Shown here: positions 1 to 8,166 of the stretch, in pieces
Layout: every line of letters begins with the position of its first letter
Numbering within the stretch: position 1 is the stretch's first letter
Assembly: GCA_026770575.1 (NCBI GenBank)
Contig: MU657164.1
Location: forward strand, 128,183-139,585
From: Pelagophyceae sp. CCMP2097
Lineage: Eukaryota > Sar > Pelagophyceae
Direction: 5' to 3'
Length of the DNA: 11,403 nt
The notes under the pieces: model-generated
What the model was told of the DNA's origin: nothing
Seen by the model: the letters and a program-made list of their open reading frames with translations, nothing else
Databases searched by the model: none
Translations under genes and position numbers: made by a program

Positions 1-453
1 ATTCCTGTTGAGCCCATCTCTTCCTAAGTCTCATGCACCCTAAGGGCATTAATATCTTAGTAATAGGTGCCGTTTGAGGACCTACAAGTCCGTCCGTATC
101 GCGCACGTGTTTTTTCTTTTGTGTTTACTTCTTCTCTTTCGTCACATCTTCAACGGGCAAACGCACCCGTTTATCGTACTCTATGTGCATAAACATGGGC
201 GAGACTATAGGCCCGAAAACGCACGTTTTAGACGCTTCGCAGCGTTTTCTTACTTAGCACCTACAAAAGCTGGCGCGTGTTCGTGCCAATAAACGCCTCC
301 TGCGCGTCGTCTCGACCCCTCACGTTACGTCATTACACCCACCACAGAAGAACCGTTCACTTCAACCTTTAATAGGCGCCTCCTGTAGCGCTCTGCGAAC
401 GCCTCCGTATACTAAACTATCGCCGAAATTTACGCCCCCCGAAAACCAGTTTG

Positions 454-540
454 TCGCTAAAAATGGTCCGTTCTGAACCCCCGAAGTATCGCTAAAATGA
501 CCAAAATTTCCGGAAACCCCGTTCATCGCTCAAGATGACC
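454..540 (+). repeat. Three spaced copies of a TCGCTaAAatGacC motif
   Basis: Copies lie at 454-469, 489-502 and 526-540, spaced 35 and 37 bp apart: TCGCTAAAAATGGTCC, TCGCTAAAATGACC and TCGCTCAAGATGACC. A fourth copy is on the minus strand at 11221-11238, upstream of gene A. They may be regulatory or remnants of a repeat. Confidence 0.6.
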
Positions 541-602
541 TCAAAAAATACCTGAAGGCGCCCCAGAGTAGGCGCCCTTCAGAGGTCTCACGGGGGCCCC
601 TG
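523..602 (+). repeat. Left copy of an inverted end element
   Basis: On the plus strand it reads motif TCGCTnAAnATGACC, A-rich run, then GAGTAGGCGCCCTTCAG (566-582), then GGGGGCCCC. The same order is found on the minus strand at 11245-11150, with the 17-bp core identical. In this copy 552-562 and 571-582 also form an 11-bp hairpin with one bulge. Confidence 0.65.
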
Positions 603-651
603 AAGCGAACACTCCCAGCCTCGTCTATCTGCGAGTCCCCTGGTCCATAAC

Positions 652-2520
652 TTAATCCGAGTTGTTGACCGTACGGGGACTCGCAGGCGAGTGGTCGCAT
701 GGATGGAACGTGTTCGAAGCTCCAACCCAGAGCTCGCACATGCTTGAAAGTCGTATTACGAGTTCGGAGGTTGCTTGTGCGGCCGTTACTTCGCGTCGGG
801 TTCCTGGACGAGGTGCCGCACGAGGTCCCGCGAGCCTGGGGGGAGTGTCGGCGGCCGCGCCGCGCCTCTGTCCGCGGCATCTTGTCCCCGCGGCGTCTTT
901 CAATCGCCCAAAGTCCGGGGCGCCCAAAGTCTTCCGCGGCCGCATTTCGGGCGCGGGCTTTGCGCGGAGCATGTCTTGGACGGTCATGGCGTCTCGGAGC
1001 CTGGAATGGCGCGGTGACAAAGGGGCGGCATTCGAACAAGGCACCTTTTCGAGGGCAGCACGTTGGCCACGGCCATGGCGGCGACCAAGTCCCTCGTCTC
1101 CTGCGGCTCGAGCTGGTGCGCCACGATGGCCAGGTGCGCGTCCAGGCGCTTGAAGAACCTAAAGGCCCCGATTTTGGGTGCAAACGTCTTTGTTGAAAAG
1201 AGGGTGGAATCCAGCACGACTTGGGAGGGCCGCGTCTCGCCACCGGCTTTTGGACGCGGCCATTGCAGGTCCGCGCCCGCGACGACTGGCCGCCTCGTCG
1301 AAACGAGGCGCGCGTCGCCGGGCGCCCCTAATGCGGAGACGGCGTGCGAAGCAGGCGGTTGGATCGGCCGCAAGTACCATTCCGGAAAAGGTGCGCCGCG
1401 CCCTGGAGGCCACAAGTTTCGACCGGCGGCCGCTTCTCAAAGTCGACCATCGCGCCGGCGTACGCGCGCACCTACGGGCGGTGCCACAACGCCTCCGCAG
1501 ACTGCCACAACGCCACAAGGCGGCAAAGGGCCCCAACCAAGAACGCACCACGCCGAGCAGCAAGTGGCGGTGCTTGCGCTGCCTCGTCAGCTTGGCAAAG
1601 TCCCACCCGTGGCGGACGTACGCCGCGAGGAAGAGCTGGTCCGGGGCCGGGACGTGCGCCTAGAGCGCCCGTCGCCCGTGGACTTTGAGAGGCGTGAGCG
1701 CACGGTCTGGAAGGCCGACAAGATTGCGGCGAGCTGGAGCGAGTCGAGGGCGTCCATCTGGGAGACGGCTTGTGCGGCGACGTGCTTCAGCAGGGCCTCT
1801 GCCTCGGTGTTTCGGGCGATTTCGGCGTTGCGCGTGTCTGCGAACGCAGAGGCCAGCGAGGGCAGCAGCGCCGGCGGGACGCGGTCGCAGCTGAGAGCGA
1901 CTTTGGCGATGGCGGTGAACGTGTCCGCAAAAGGATCGTGCTCCTTTGGGAGGAAGGCTTTGTGGATGATGCTGAGCGCGCGCGCGAATTTGGCCGCCGA
2001 CTCGAGGGCCTCGGCCTTCGTCGCGTCGCCGAGGCGGACCGCAAAGTCAGAGGCCAGCGCGGCGTAGAACGTCTGGGGCATGCGGACCTGCGTTTCGCCC
2101 CGTGAGGCGCCCCGTGAGACGCCCCTTGAGACGCCCGCGCGCCTTGCTGTAGGCGATGGCGACCTTTGCGACTTCGTCGAGGTTGAGGTGGTCAAAGTCG
2201 TCGTGGACCATGAGGCGCGACGCCAGTTGCTCGAGGAGGCCTGAACGAATCCGGTTCTGAAGGCGAGAACAGAGGCCGCCTCGAGCGCGCGCCTTGTTCA
2301 AATCGACCCCAAAAGCGGCCGTTGCTCCGACGGCCGACGGGGAAAGGGCGTCGGAGACGCGCAAGCCACGGGAGCGACCTCCTGCCCGCCCTTGGACCGT
2401 CCCTTCTCGCGGCCGTCTCAGGGCCGAAGAGGTCCGCGCGCGGGCCGCGTGGGGAGGACGTAGCAAAGGACCGGACTGCCGTTTTTTCAACCGCATTTTT
2501 CCAAAAGCGTGCAGAGCAAC
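652..2520 (-). CDS. Gene B: helical-repeat (OPR/HPR/FASTK-like) protein, 5' end unresolved
   Basis: Supported exons on the minus strand: about 2256-2143, 2087-1704, 1659-1549, 1471-1378, 1327-1045, 1000-652, ending at TAA 654-652; phases agree at all five introns and give about 444 aa. Splicing restores continuous repeat helices, for example DEVAKVAIAYSK joined to VRMPQTFYAAL, and LAAILSAFQT joined to AHVPAPDQLFLAAY. Further helices are LDAHLAIVAHQL and TRDLVAAMAVANVLPSK. A repeat-like patch VALHAFGKMRLKK at about 2520-2481 suggests another exon upstream, but its borders are not visible, and no start codon can be chosen. The last ~70 residues look less constrained and may contain a missed intron. 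No PPR signature is seen. Inferred role: sequence-specific binding of organelle RNA. It may be the 3' half of one gene with gene C. Confidence 0.62.
2088..2142 (-). other. GC-AG intron of gene B made of repeat units (55 nt)
   Basis: The exon ends in AAG followed by the donor GCGCGC; the acceptor is AAACGCAG; phase 0. No GT donor in this stretch gives a matching phase. The interior is four approximate 11-14 nt units starting GGGGCGYCTCA, close to the repeat family that fills the intergenic regions. Confidence 0.55.
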
Positions 2521-2818
2521 CGGGGCCGTCCCCTCGGGGCCGCGCAAGAGACGCAACGAGGGGCCGTTGAGACGTGACCCGAGTCCCCTTTGGCGCCCTG
2601 CGACCACGCCTCTCCGCCAAGTGCTTGCGGCGAGGTCGCTGCGACGAGGTCCCCGATGTGACAAGGACACGAGGTCCCGATCCAAGGTCCCAAGACACGG
2701 CCCCCGATGCACGTTCCCACGACGTCGCGTGACACCGGTCCCTCGACACCGGCCCCGAGGACACCGGCTTCGAGAGAGGGACCCGCGGCAAGGACCACGA
2801 CACGGCCACGTGAACGCT

Positions 2819-2870
2819 GCGACAAGGTCCCGCGGCAGGGTCCTGCGACAAGGTCCTGCGACGAGGTCCC
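2819..2870 (+). repeat. Four tandem 13-bp units, GCGACAAGGTCCY
   Basis: Units start at 2819, 2832, 2845 and 2858, each exactly 13 nt: GCGACAAGGTCCC, GCGGCAGGGTCCT, GCGACAAGGTCCT, GCGACGAGGTCCC. Confidence 0.85.
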
Positions 2871-3726
2871 CGTGAGACCAAGTCACCGGGTCCCTGTGAG
2901 ACAAGGTAGACAAGGCATCCCATTCGGCCCATGGGGTGCACCCCATCATCCGTTGTCCCACGCCGCGGCTCAGCTCCCTCGGCAAGGTCCGACGCGGCGG
3001 CGGCCCGTCCAGAGGGCCCATCCATCCAGACCGCAGAGGTGCCGCGGAGAGGGGCCAGGAGTCTCGAGGCCGGTTCGAGGCACCGTCGAATTCTGGCCCC
3101 CATCTGCCGTCGCTCGGTCCGCGTCGGCCACCGTCGGGACGAGGCCTTTGTCCTCGGGGCCGCCCAGACGGATATTTGAGGGGGGGCGCCAAAGAGGAAC
3201 CGACAAAGGGCGACTTTCTCGAGGGACCGTCCGGCGAGGCCGTTTCGAGGGGCCGTTTCGAGGGCGTCCTCGGGACCTCCCACAAGGGCCACGCAGAGGG
3301 GCCGCCTTGAGAGACCGTCGCCGTCTCCAAGGGCCGTTCAATAGGGCCGTCTCGAGGACCATTTCGAGGAGCCGTCTCGTGTTTGCCCAGAGGGGCCGAA
3401 GTCGAGGAACCGTCTGCATGGACCGTCCAGATTTGCCGTCCAGAGTGCCCGTTTCGAAGCCGTTTCAAAGTCTCGAGGACCGTCTCGAGGACCGGCCTGT
3501 GCGCTTGCAGGGCCCTTGAACCGCCCTCTTGACGGGCCCCTGTGCGGCCTCTCTTTCAATTCAACACGTCCTTGGAGCGGCGGCCTCGGCAAGGCGTCCG
3601 CGGCTTGGATCCACCGGGAGCCACGGTCCGCGCGACGTTGACAAGGGGCCGTCTCGAGCCGTCGTCTCCAAGGACCGTCTCAAGAGACCGCTTCGAGGGC
3701 GGGAGTGACCCTCTCTTCTCCAAGGG

Positions 3727-3778
3727 CCGTTCCAAGGGACCGTTCCAAGGGACCCTTCCAAGGGACCGTTGAGAAGGG
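3727..3778 (+). repeat. Tandem 13-bp units, CCGTTCCAAGGGA
   Basis: Units start at 3727, 3740, 3753 and 3766. The first two are identical, the third has one change, and the fourth (CCGTTGAGAAGGG) has diverged. Confidence 0.85.
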
Positions 3779-4095
3779 GCCGGCGAGAGTGGCCTTGGCG
3801 AGGGGCTGACTGCCCTCCAGATTTGCCGTTTCGAGGCGCCGTCTCAAGGGCACTTTGTGGCCCTCGAGAAGGGGCCCTCCAAAGGCGCCGTTTCGAGCGA
3901 CCTTGTCAAGCGGCGGTTTCGAGGCCCCATGCGCCGTCACCGAGCGGCCGTCGTTTCGGGGCCGTTTCCTCGGGGTGCTTCGAGAGGGGGCGTATCGAGG
4001 CGCCGTCTCGAGGGACCGCATTCAGGGGCCGTATTCAGGGGCGCTCTCGAGAGGGGCGTTTCGCGGGCCCTTGAAAGAGGCCAAGCGACCGCTCC

Positions 4096-4185
4096 TTCGG
4101 CCGGGCAAGCGACCGCCAAAGTCGCTCGGAGGGCGGGCCCTCTTTTGGCGGCCACTCGCCCGGCCGAATGCAAAGGTCGCCTGCC
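4096..4185 (+). repeat. Imperfect palindrome sharing a 30-bp inverted match with 7225-7254
   Basis: Positions 4096-4125 are the exact reverse complement of 7225-7254 (30 bp). Similarity extends to about 4045 on one side, matching about 7305. Directly after it, 4150-4185 carries a second copy in the opposite orientation (CCCGGCCGAATGCAAA), so the block can also fold on itself. Confidence 0.75.
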
Positions 4186-4269
4186 CTCTTTTGACCAGCC
4201 CGCGACTCGAGGGAGCGACTGTCCAGGGGACATGGCAATAGGCCGAGTCGAGGGCCCGAGAGCGGACCC

Positions 4270-4346
4270 GCAGTCCAAGGAACCGCAGTCGAATCGACCG
4301 GGGAAACCGCAGTCGAAACCGTGTCGAAACCGCAGTCGAAACCGTC
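4270..4346 (+). repeat. Short tandem repeat with CCGCAGTCGAAA units
   Basis: CCGCAGTCGAA recurs three times from about 4283, with CCGTGTCGAAA and related units between, at about 11-12 nt spacing in the last part. It lies just beyond the 3' end of gene C. Confidence 0.7.
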
Positions 4347-4448
4347 ACCCGAGGGCCCGCCCCGAGAAAGGGGCTCTCCAGAGGAGGCTCGAGTCGGCCA
4401 TTTTCCGATGGCGCCCGCATCGACGGGTTCGTGCCTGGGACGCGCTTT

Positions 4449-5903
4449 CTACGGACCTTTGGGTATGAGCTTGTCTGTCCTCTTCTGCTGCGGCGCCGCC
4501 AGGAGGCTCGGCGCCAGCATCGTCCCGAAGTGGACCACGTCGCGAGCCTAGAGGGCCGCTTTCTAAGGACGGTCGCAACGCCGCAAGTCTTTCTGCGGCG
4601 GAGGCTCTCGAGCATCGCGTTGCATCGACGCCGCTTCCTCGCCGCCGCCTTTGCGAGCGTCGCCGCCCAGAGGGCGTCGCCAGAGTCGTCGCCTAAACGG
4701 GCGGCGTCGCGCATCCGAGGCCCTCGTGGCGCCATATCCCGATTTCGGCCGTGGGCCGAAATCGGACCGCCCGCGTCTCATCTCCAAATGCACCCCTCGA
4801 GATCGCGGCCCTTCATCCCACGTCGGACCCGCACCTCCTTTCCAATGTGCGGCCAACGCCAAGAGAGTGACATCGGGCCCCCGGTGCAAATAGTCGAGGG
4901 CGCCAGAATTCGAGACGCAGTCTTCTCCAGGCCCGGTTTCGAGACGCCTGGACCCCAACGCCTTGCTAGGGGCCGTTCAGGGCCGCCCATGGCACTCGCG
5001 AGTCTTGCCGTCGAGAACTTTGCAAGTGCAAGCATTTCAAAGCCTCGCAGGCCATGCCTTTGGTGTACTTATCGAGCCCGGCCTCCCTTTGGCCGGTCTC
5101 TTTAAACAAGTGTGGCAGCCTTTCAAAATCGCAGCACGTCGAGCGACGGCGCATTCGGCCCCTCCGTTTTCGCTTTTTCAGTTGCGGGTCAACGAATCCG
5201 CGCAAGCGAAAAGGCGCATCGTACACCGAGTCTCCCGCCGGTGGCCCATCGAGCCACCGGCCTTGCACTCTCACCAAAGGCCTCCCTTTGCGACCTCTTG
5301 CGCGACTTTTCCAAACTGCCTCTGGCAAGCGCGTCGCACACCCTTCTCGGCCCCCGTCTTCTCGGGAGCGTCGTCTCTTGGGGCAACGGGGCCCTTTTCG
5401 ACAGCGGCCTCTTCTCCAGGGGCCGTCGGAATCGGGGGCCGTCTTCTCCAGGTTTCGAAGCCGTCTTTTCGTCGCCGGGTCGAACCGCCTCTGGACGCGG
5501 GAATCTTGCCGTCGTCCTCGCCCGCGTCAAAGTCGCCGTCGGTGAAGGCCCGATGGACCTGCAACCCAAAGTGCGTGCCCCAAAGTGCCTTGCCAAAGTG
5601 GACTCTCCTTCTTCCAGGCCCGCACCTCGCTCAGGGCAAAGGCCACCTTGGCGAGCTGGCGCGCCTGCAACTGGCGGCCGGGCAGGTTTTCGATGCGCGC
5701 CGCCATGGCGCCAAAGACCTAGATCGCGCGGCTTTCCCGGCGCCGCGTTCCCCGAAAACCGCTTCGAGACAAGACGCCTCCGGGTTCCAACGGGACCCGC
5801 CCAACGGACCGCAAGGACCCATCCGGGGAACCAAGAGCGCCGTCCAGCAAGTGTAAATGGACCATTCCGGTGCATCCCCAGCGGGTCCCCAGCGGGTCAT
5901 CAT
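4449..5903 (-). CDS. Gene C: helical-repeat (OPR/HPR/FASTK-like) protein, start provisional
   Basis: Proposed minus-strand exons: 5903-5760, 5718-5626, 5558-5275, 5057-4996, 4921-4835, 4692-4649 (only 44 nt), 4547-4449, ending at TAG 4451-4449; phases agree and give about 270 aa. Diagnostic repeat helices are RQLQARQLAKVAFALSE, QFGKVAQEVAKGGLW joined to HGLRGFEMLALAKFSTARL, DVTLLALAAHWKG joined to GDDSGDALWAATLAK, then ARDVVHFGTMLAPSLL. Residues about 80-160 form a charged low-complexity linker rich in Glu, Lys and Pro. The first exon and the ATG at 5903 are the weakest part: its only support is the phase-0 join SCLEA/VFGAM. The junction 4996/4921 is also tentative. The product is short for this family, so the gene may be truncated or continue at either end. 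Inferred role: organelle RNA binding, as for genes A and B. Confidence 0.52.
4548..4648 (-). other. GC-AG intron of gene C (101 nt)
   Basis: The exon ends in AAG followed by the donor GCGGCG; the acceptor is CCCTCTAG; phase 0. It joins ALWAATLAK to ARDVVHFGTMLAPSLL, which together form one helical repeat. The only in-phase GT donor nearby would leave an implausible 32-nt intron. Confidence 0.5.
4693..4834 (-). other. Intron of gene C containing a perfect hairpin (142 nt)
   Basis: The donor is GTGCGG and the acceptor is CCCGTTTAG, phase 1 on both sides. It joins LAAHWKG to GDDSGDALWAATLAK. The intron encloses the 12-bp inverted repeat at 4739-4765. Confidence 0.58.
4739..4765. repeat. Perfect 12-bp inverted repeat with 3-nt loop
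   Basis: CCGATTTCGGCC at 4739-4750, GTG loop, and GGCCGAAATCGG at 4754-4765. It lies inside a proposed intron of gene C, so it could fold in the pre-mRNA. Confidence 0.85.
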
Positions 5904-6489
5904 CCGAGGACGGTGGTTGTGGGGCCCGGGATGTCGCAACGCGCCCAGACTCGTCCCTGTATTCTCGACCGTCCATTCTCTACGTGCGCTCCGTCGTCGG
6001 GCACGTCTTCTCCAGGGGCCGTTGGGGCTCCTCCACTCGGAGCAGGGACCGTCCTTTTGGGAGATGGGGCCTCTTTCGGGTTGTCTCCTTTGGCCGGGTG
6101 TTGGAGCAACGTCCTGCCACGGAATGTGCTGCCCACTCCTTCAAAGCGGCGCCCTTTCCAGGGCAGGAGAAGACGCGTCGTTCTTAAACCCCACGAGCGA
6201 AAGTCGGCCGTCTCGCAGACCAGGACCGCCCGAGAGACCGGGCTCTTCTTAGGGCCGACCATTGTCGGAGAGAGGGATGGCCCTCCCGATTCGGGCCGTC
6301 TCCTTTGCCAGCGAGGTCCGCCGTCGGGCCGCCTGAGCACCCTGGGACCGTTTTGGGACTGTCCGGGACGACGGCCGCAGACGGAGACCGGGCGCTCGGC
6401 CAGTTGGAAAAGGGGCCGTTGAGAAAAAGGGGCCGTTGAACCGTGTCTTGCCTTTCAAGCTCTCGGGCCGTCTCTCGGGCCGCCTCGGG

Positions 6490-6544
6490 CCGTCGTCGGA
6501 CCGTCGTCGTGCCGTCGTCGGACCGTCGTCGGGCCGTCGTCGAC
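6490..6544 (+). repeat. Five tandem 11-bp units, CCGTCGTCGGN
   Basis: Units start at 6490, 6501, 6512, 6523 and 6534. Each is CCGTCGTCG plus two variable bases, with no indels. Confidence 0.88.
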
Positions 6545-6893
6545 CGCGTCGGACGGGAGAGGGCCGTCTCAGTCCACTCTCAGGCCGTCGAAAGAAATGG
6601 CCCGAAGAAAGGGCCTCTGTCTCGAGGTCGCGCTACGACATTCAAAGGCCGCCTCCTTTGGCGTCTCGATGCCTCGTCGGTGAAGTCTCGAGTGTCAACG
6701 ACTCGTTCGGTGATCGAACTCGTCCGACGAGGCGCACTTGAAAGACGTCCTCTCGTCCGGCGAAGGCCCGAATGCGACCCTCCCCTGGGCCGTCCCCGTC
6801 GGACCCGAGGTTTGGATGGCCCCAAGAAAACGGCCCTCAACAACGGCCTTGCGGACCCTCCCCAAGGGCGGTCAAAAAAGGCACTTGCTTGCG

Positions 6894-6930
6894 GACTGCG
6901 CCTCTAGGACTGCGCCTCTAGGACTGCGCC
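6894..6930 (+). repeat. 14-bp tandem repeat, 2.6 copies
   Basis: GACTGCGCCTCTAG at 6894-6907 and 6908-6921, followed by the partial copy GACTGCGCC. Confidence 0.9.
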
Positions 6931-7030
6931 TTGCACTGTCCCGGAGACCCGAATGCGACGGTGGCTTTGACAAACGTTTCGAAGACGGTCCATCGGACGG
7001 TATCTCGGCTGCCCCGAATGCGACTTGCCC

Positions 7031-7056
7031 GTCGCAGAGGACGGTCGCAGAGGACG
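7031..7056 (+). repeat. Exact 13-bp tandem duplication
   Basis: GTCGCAGAGGACG occurs twice back to back (7031-7043 and 7044-7056). The sequence is unrelated to the main 13-bp family but has the same unit length. Confidence 0.9.
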
Positions 7057-7224
7057 GGCCCTTCAAAGAGGCCGAAGCAAGCGACTGTGTGAAGGCCGTC
7101 TAAGCAAGTGGCCGCAAAAGACAGGGACCCGCCCGGAGAGCATTTCAAGGGGCCGTCCCCTCGCAAGCGACCGAGCAGAGGCAAGTGGCTGCCAAAGAGG
7201 CCGAAGCACGTGTCCGTCCGGAGA

Positions 7225-7310
7225 GCGACTTTGGCGGTCGCTTGCCCGGCCGAATGCAAACGTCGCTTGCCCGGCCTCTCAAGGGCCCGCGAAACGCCCC
7301 TCGAGACGGC
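7225..7310 (-). repeat. Inverted partner of the block at 4045-4130
   Basis: Positions 7225-7254 match the reverse complement of 4096-4125 exactly over 30 bp. Matches continue through CAAGGGCCCGCGAAACGCCC to about 7305, with a few changes and small indels. A local direct copy of GTCGCTTGCCCGGCC follows at about 7262-7276. Confidence 0.75.
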
Positions 7311-7518
7311 CGCTCGAGACGGCCACTCGAGAGGGTCTCTCGGAGTGGTCCCTTTATACGGTCCCTTCTCGGCGGCGCCTTCTTGAAGGCCCCTCTTGTG
7401 AACCCTTCGAGAGGGTCCCTCGACACGGCGCCTCAAGACGGCCCCTTGAAAAGGCCTTGCTCGCCGGCCTCTCGAAGGGCCCCTCGAAACGGCCCCTCTG
7501 CCAGACTGCCCGTCCGAG

Positions 7519-7856
7519 ACGGCCCCTCGAGACGACCCCTCTCGCCGGCCCTTGGACACGGCGCCTCGACACGGCCCCTCGACACGGCGCCTTTGGACGG
7601 CCCCTCGAGAGGGCTCCTCGAAGCGGCCTTTCGAAACGGCGCCTCAAGACGGCTGCTCGAGACGGCGCCTCAAAAAAGCCCCTTGAGACGGCGCCTCGAA
7701 GCGGCGCCTCTGCAGGGCCCCTCGAGTCAGCCCCTCAACAAGGCCACTCTCGCCAGCCCCTCGAAACGGTCCCTTCAAACGGCCCTTGGAGACGGCCACT
7801 CGAGACGGTCACTCTCGAGGGCCCTTTGGCGCGGTCTCTTTCAACGGCCCTTTTAA
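7519..7856 (+). repeat. 26 tandem 13-bp units without indels, ACGGCCCCTCGAG
   Basis: Reading from 7519 in steps of 13 keeps register to 7856 (26 x 13 = 338 bp). Typical units are ACGGCCCCTCGAG, ACGGCGCCTCGAC and ACGGCGCCTCAAG. The GGC core and the CT near the middle are most constant, while the last three bases vary. Less regular units of the same family extend left to about 7290. All three plus-strand frames are open through most of the array. Confidence 0.92.
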
Positions 7857-7889
7857 ACGTCGCGCGCGGACCGTGGCTCGCTGAATAAT

Positions 7890-8166
7890 GCACCTTTGGC
7901 GAACCGCGCCAAGAGGCGCGTTTTCGGACTCGCCGCAGGAAGCGCGCGTCGAACGCGCGAGGTGGCGTCTCGAATCCCAAAACGGTCATTTTTTAAAAAG
8001 TGAATGGGATCGAGTTCAAGTTGCGTTTTTAGCAAACACAAACTTCCCCCGACCCCAAATAAAAAAACGACCGTTTTGAGATTCAAGACGCCACCTCGCG
8101 CGTTCGACGCGCGTCTTCAGCGGCGAGTCCGAAAACGCGCCTCTTGGCGCGATTCGCCAAAGGTGC
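7890..8166. mobile_element. Foldback / MITE-like element: ~105-bp inverted arms, 66-bp loop
   Basis: The left arm 7890-7994 and right arm 8061-8166 are inverted copies with about seven or eight differences, both starting GCACCTTTGGCGAA. The loop (7995-8060) is AT-richer and has no ORF. A short extra inverted match (TCGCTGA, 7878-7884 against 8171-8177) lies just outside, separated by unmatched bases. I see no clear target-site duplication and no transposase. The alternative is a hairpin RNA precursor. Confidence 0.75.

Larger units (their letters stand above)
1..651. other. AT-richer intergenic stretch, no gene seen
   Basis: Base composition is clearly lower in GC than the rest of the window up to about 540. 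The longest open frame on the plus strand (74-292, 72 codons) begins with TTG, not ATG, and has no supporting homology. The stretch ends at the 3' border of gene B and contains the repeated motif and end element listed separately. Confidence 0.6.
2521..4448. repeat. Repeat sea, left: degenerate 12-14 nt units, mostly CCGTYTCGAGGGG on the plus strand
   Basis: Most of this stretch parses into units near 13 nt: GCGACAAGGTCCY-type in the first part and CCGTYTCGAGGGG or CCGTTCCAAGGGA in the second, with indels between blocks. Open frames run for hundreds of codons in many frames on both strands, as expected for a stop-free unit whose length is not a multiple of three. No gene is supported here. 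It could be intergenic or one long intron between genes C and B. Confidence 0.75.

Noticed and set aside
74..292. 72-codon plus-strand frame with a hydrophobic stretch
   Set aside because: Begins with TTG and has no splice or family support; a hydrophobic run in AT-richer DNA is not sufficient.
699..1196. 165-codon plus-strand frame with a real ATG downstream of the left end element
   Set aside because: Considered as the gene driven by the left promoter-like element, but it is antisense to gene B exons and shows no protein features.
530..1243. 237-codon minus-strand frame overlapping the 3' end of gene B
   Set aside because: It reads the b5 and b6 exon region in the wrong frame; the in-phase spliced model gives LVAAMAVANVLPSK and a consistent stop.
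1063..2067. 334-codon plus-strand open frame
   Set aside because: Antisense shadow of gene B exons in GC-rich DNA; the minus strand gives the recognisable helices.
2819..2870. CRISPR-like spaced repeats
   Set aside because: Units are directly adjacent with no unique spacers, and the genome is eukaryotic.
2047..3468. 473-codon minus-strand open frame
   Set aside because: Only its last part (about 2256-2143) carries helical-repeat protein and belongs to gene B; the rest is translation of short tandem repeats.
3857..4468. 203-codon plus-strand frame and overlapping frames in the left array
   Set aside because: Stop-free 13-nt repeat; many overlapping frames on both strands are equally open.
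5112..6422. 436-codon plus-strand open frame
   Set aside because: It starts with GTG, lies antisense to exons of gene C and runs on into repeat DNA; no motif seen.
7025..7888. 287-codon plus-strand open frame with 13-aa repeats (RPLETAPxxGxxx)
   Set aside because: It lies on 13-bp tandem DNA that is open in most frames; the protein repeat is the automatic result of three 13-mers per 39 nt. No other coding evidence. The indel-free register keeps a small doubt, reported as a finding.
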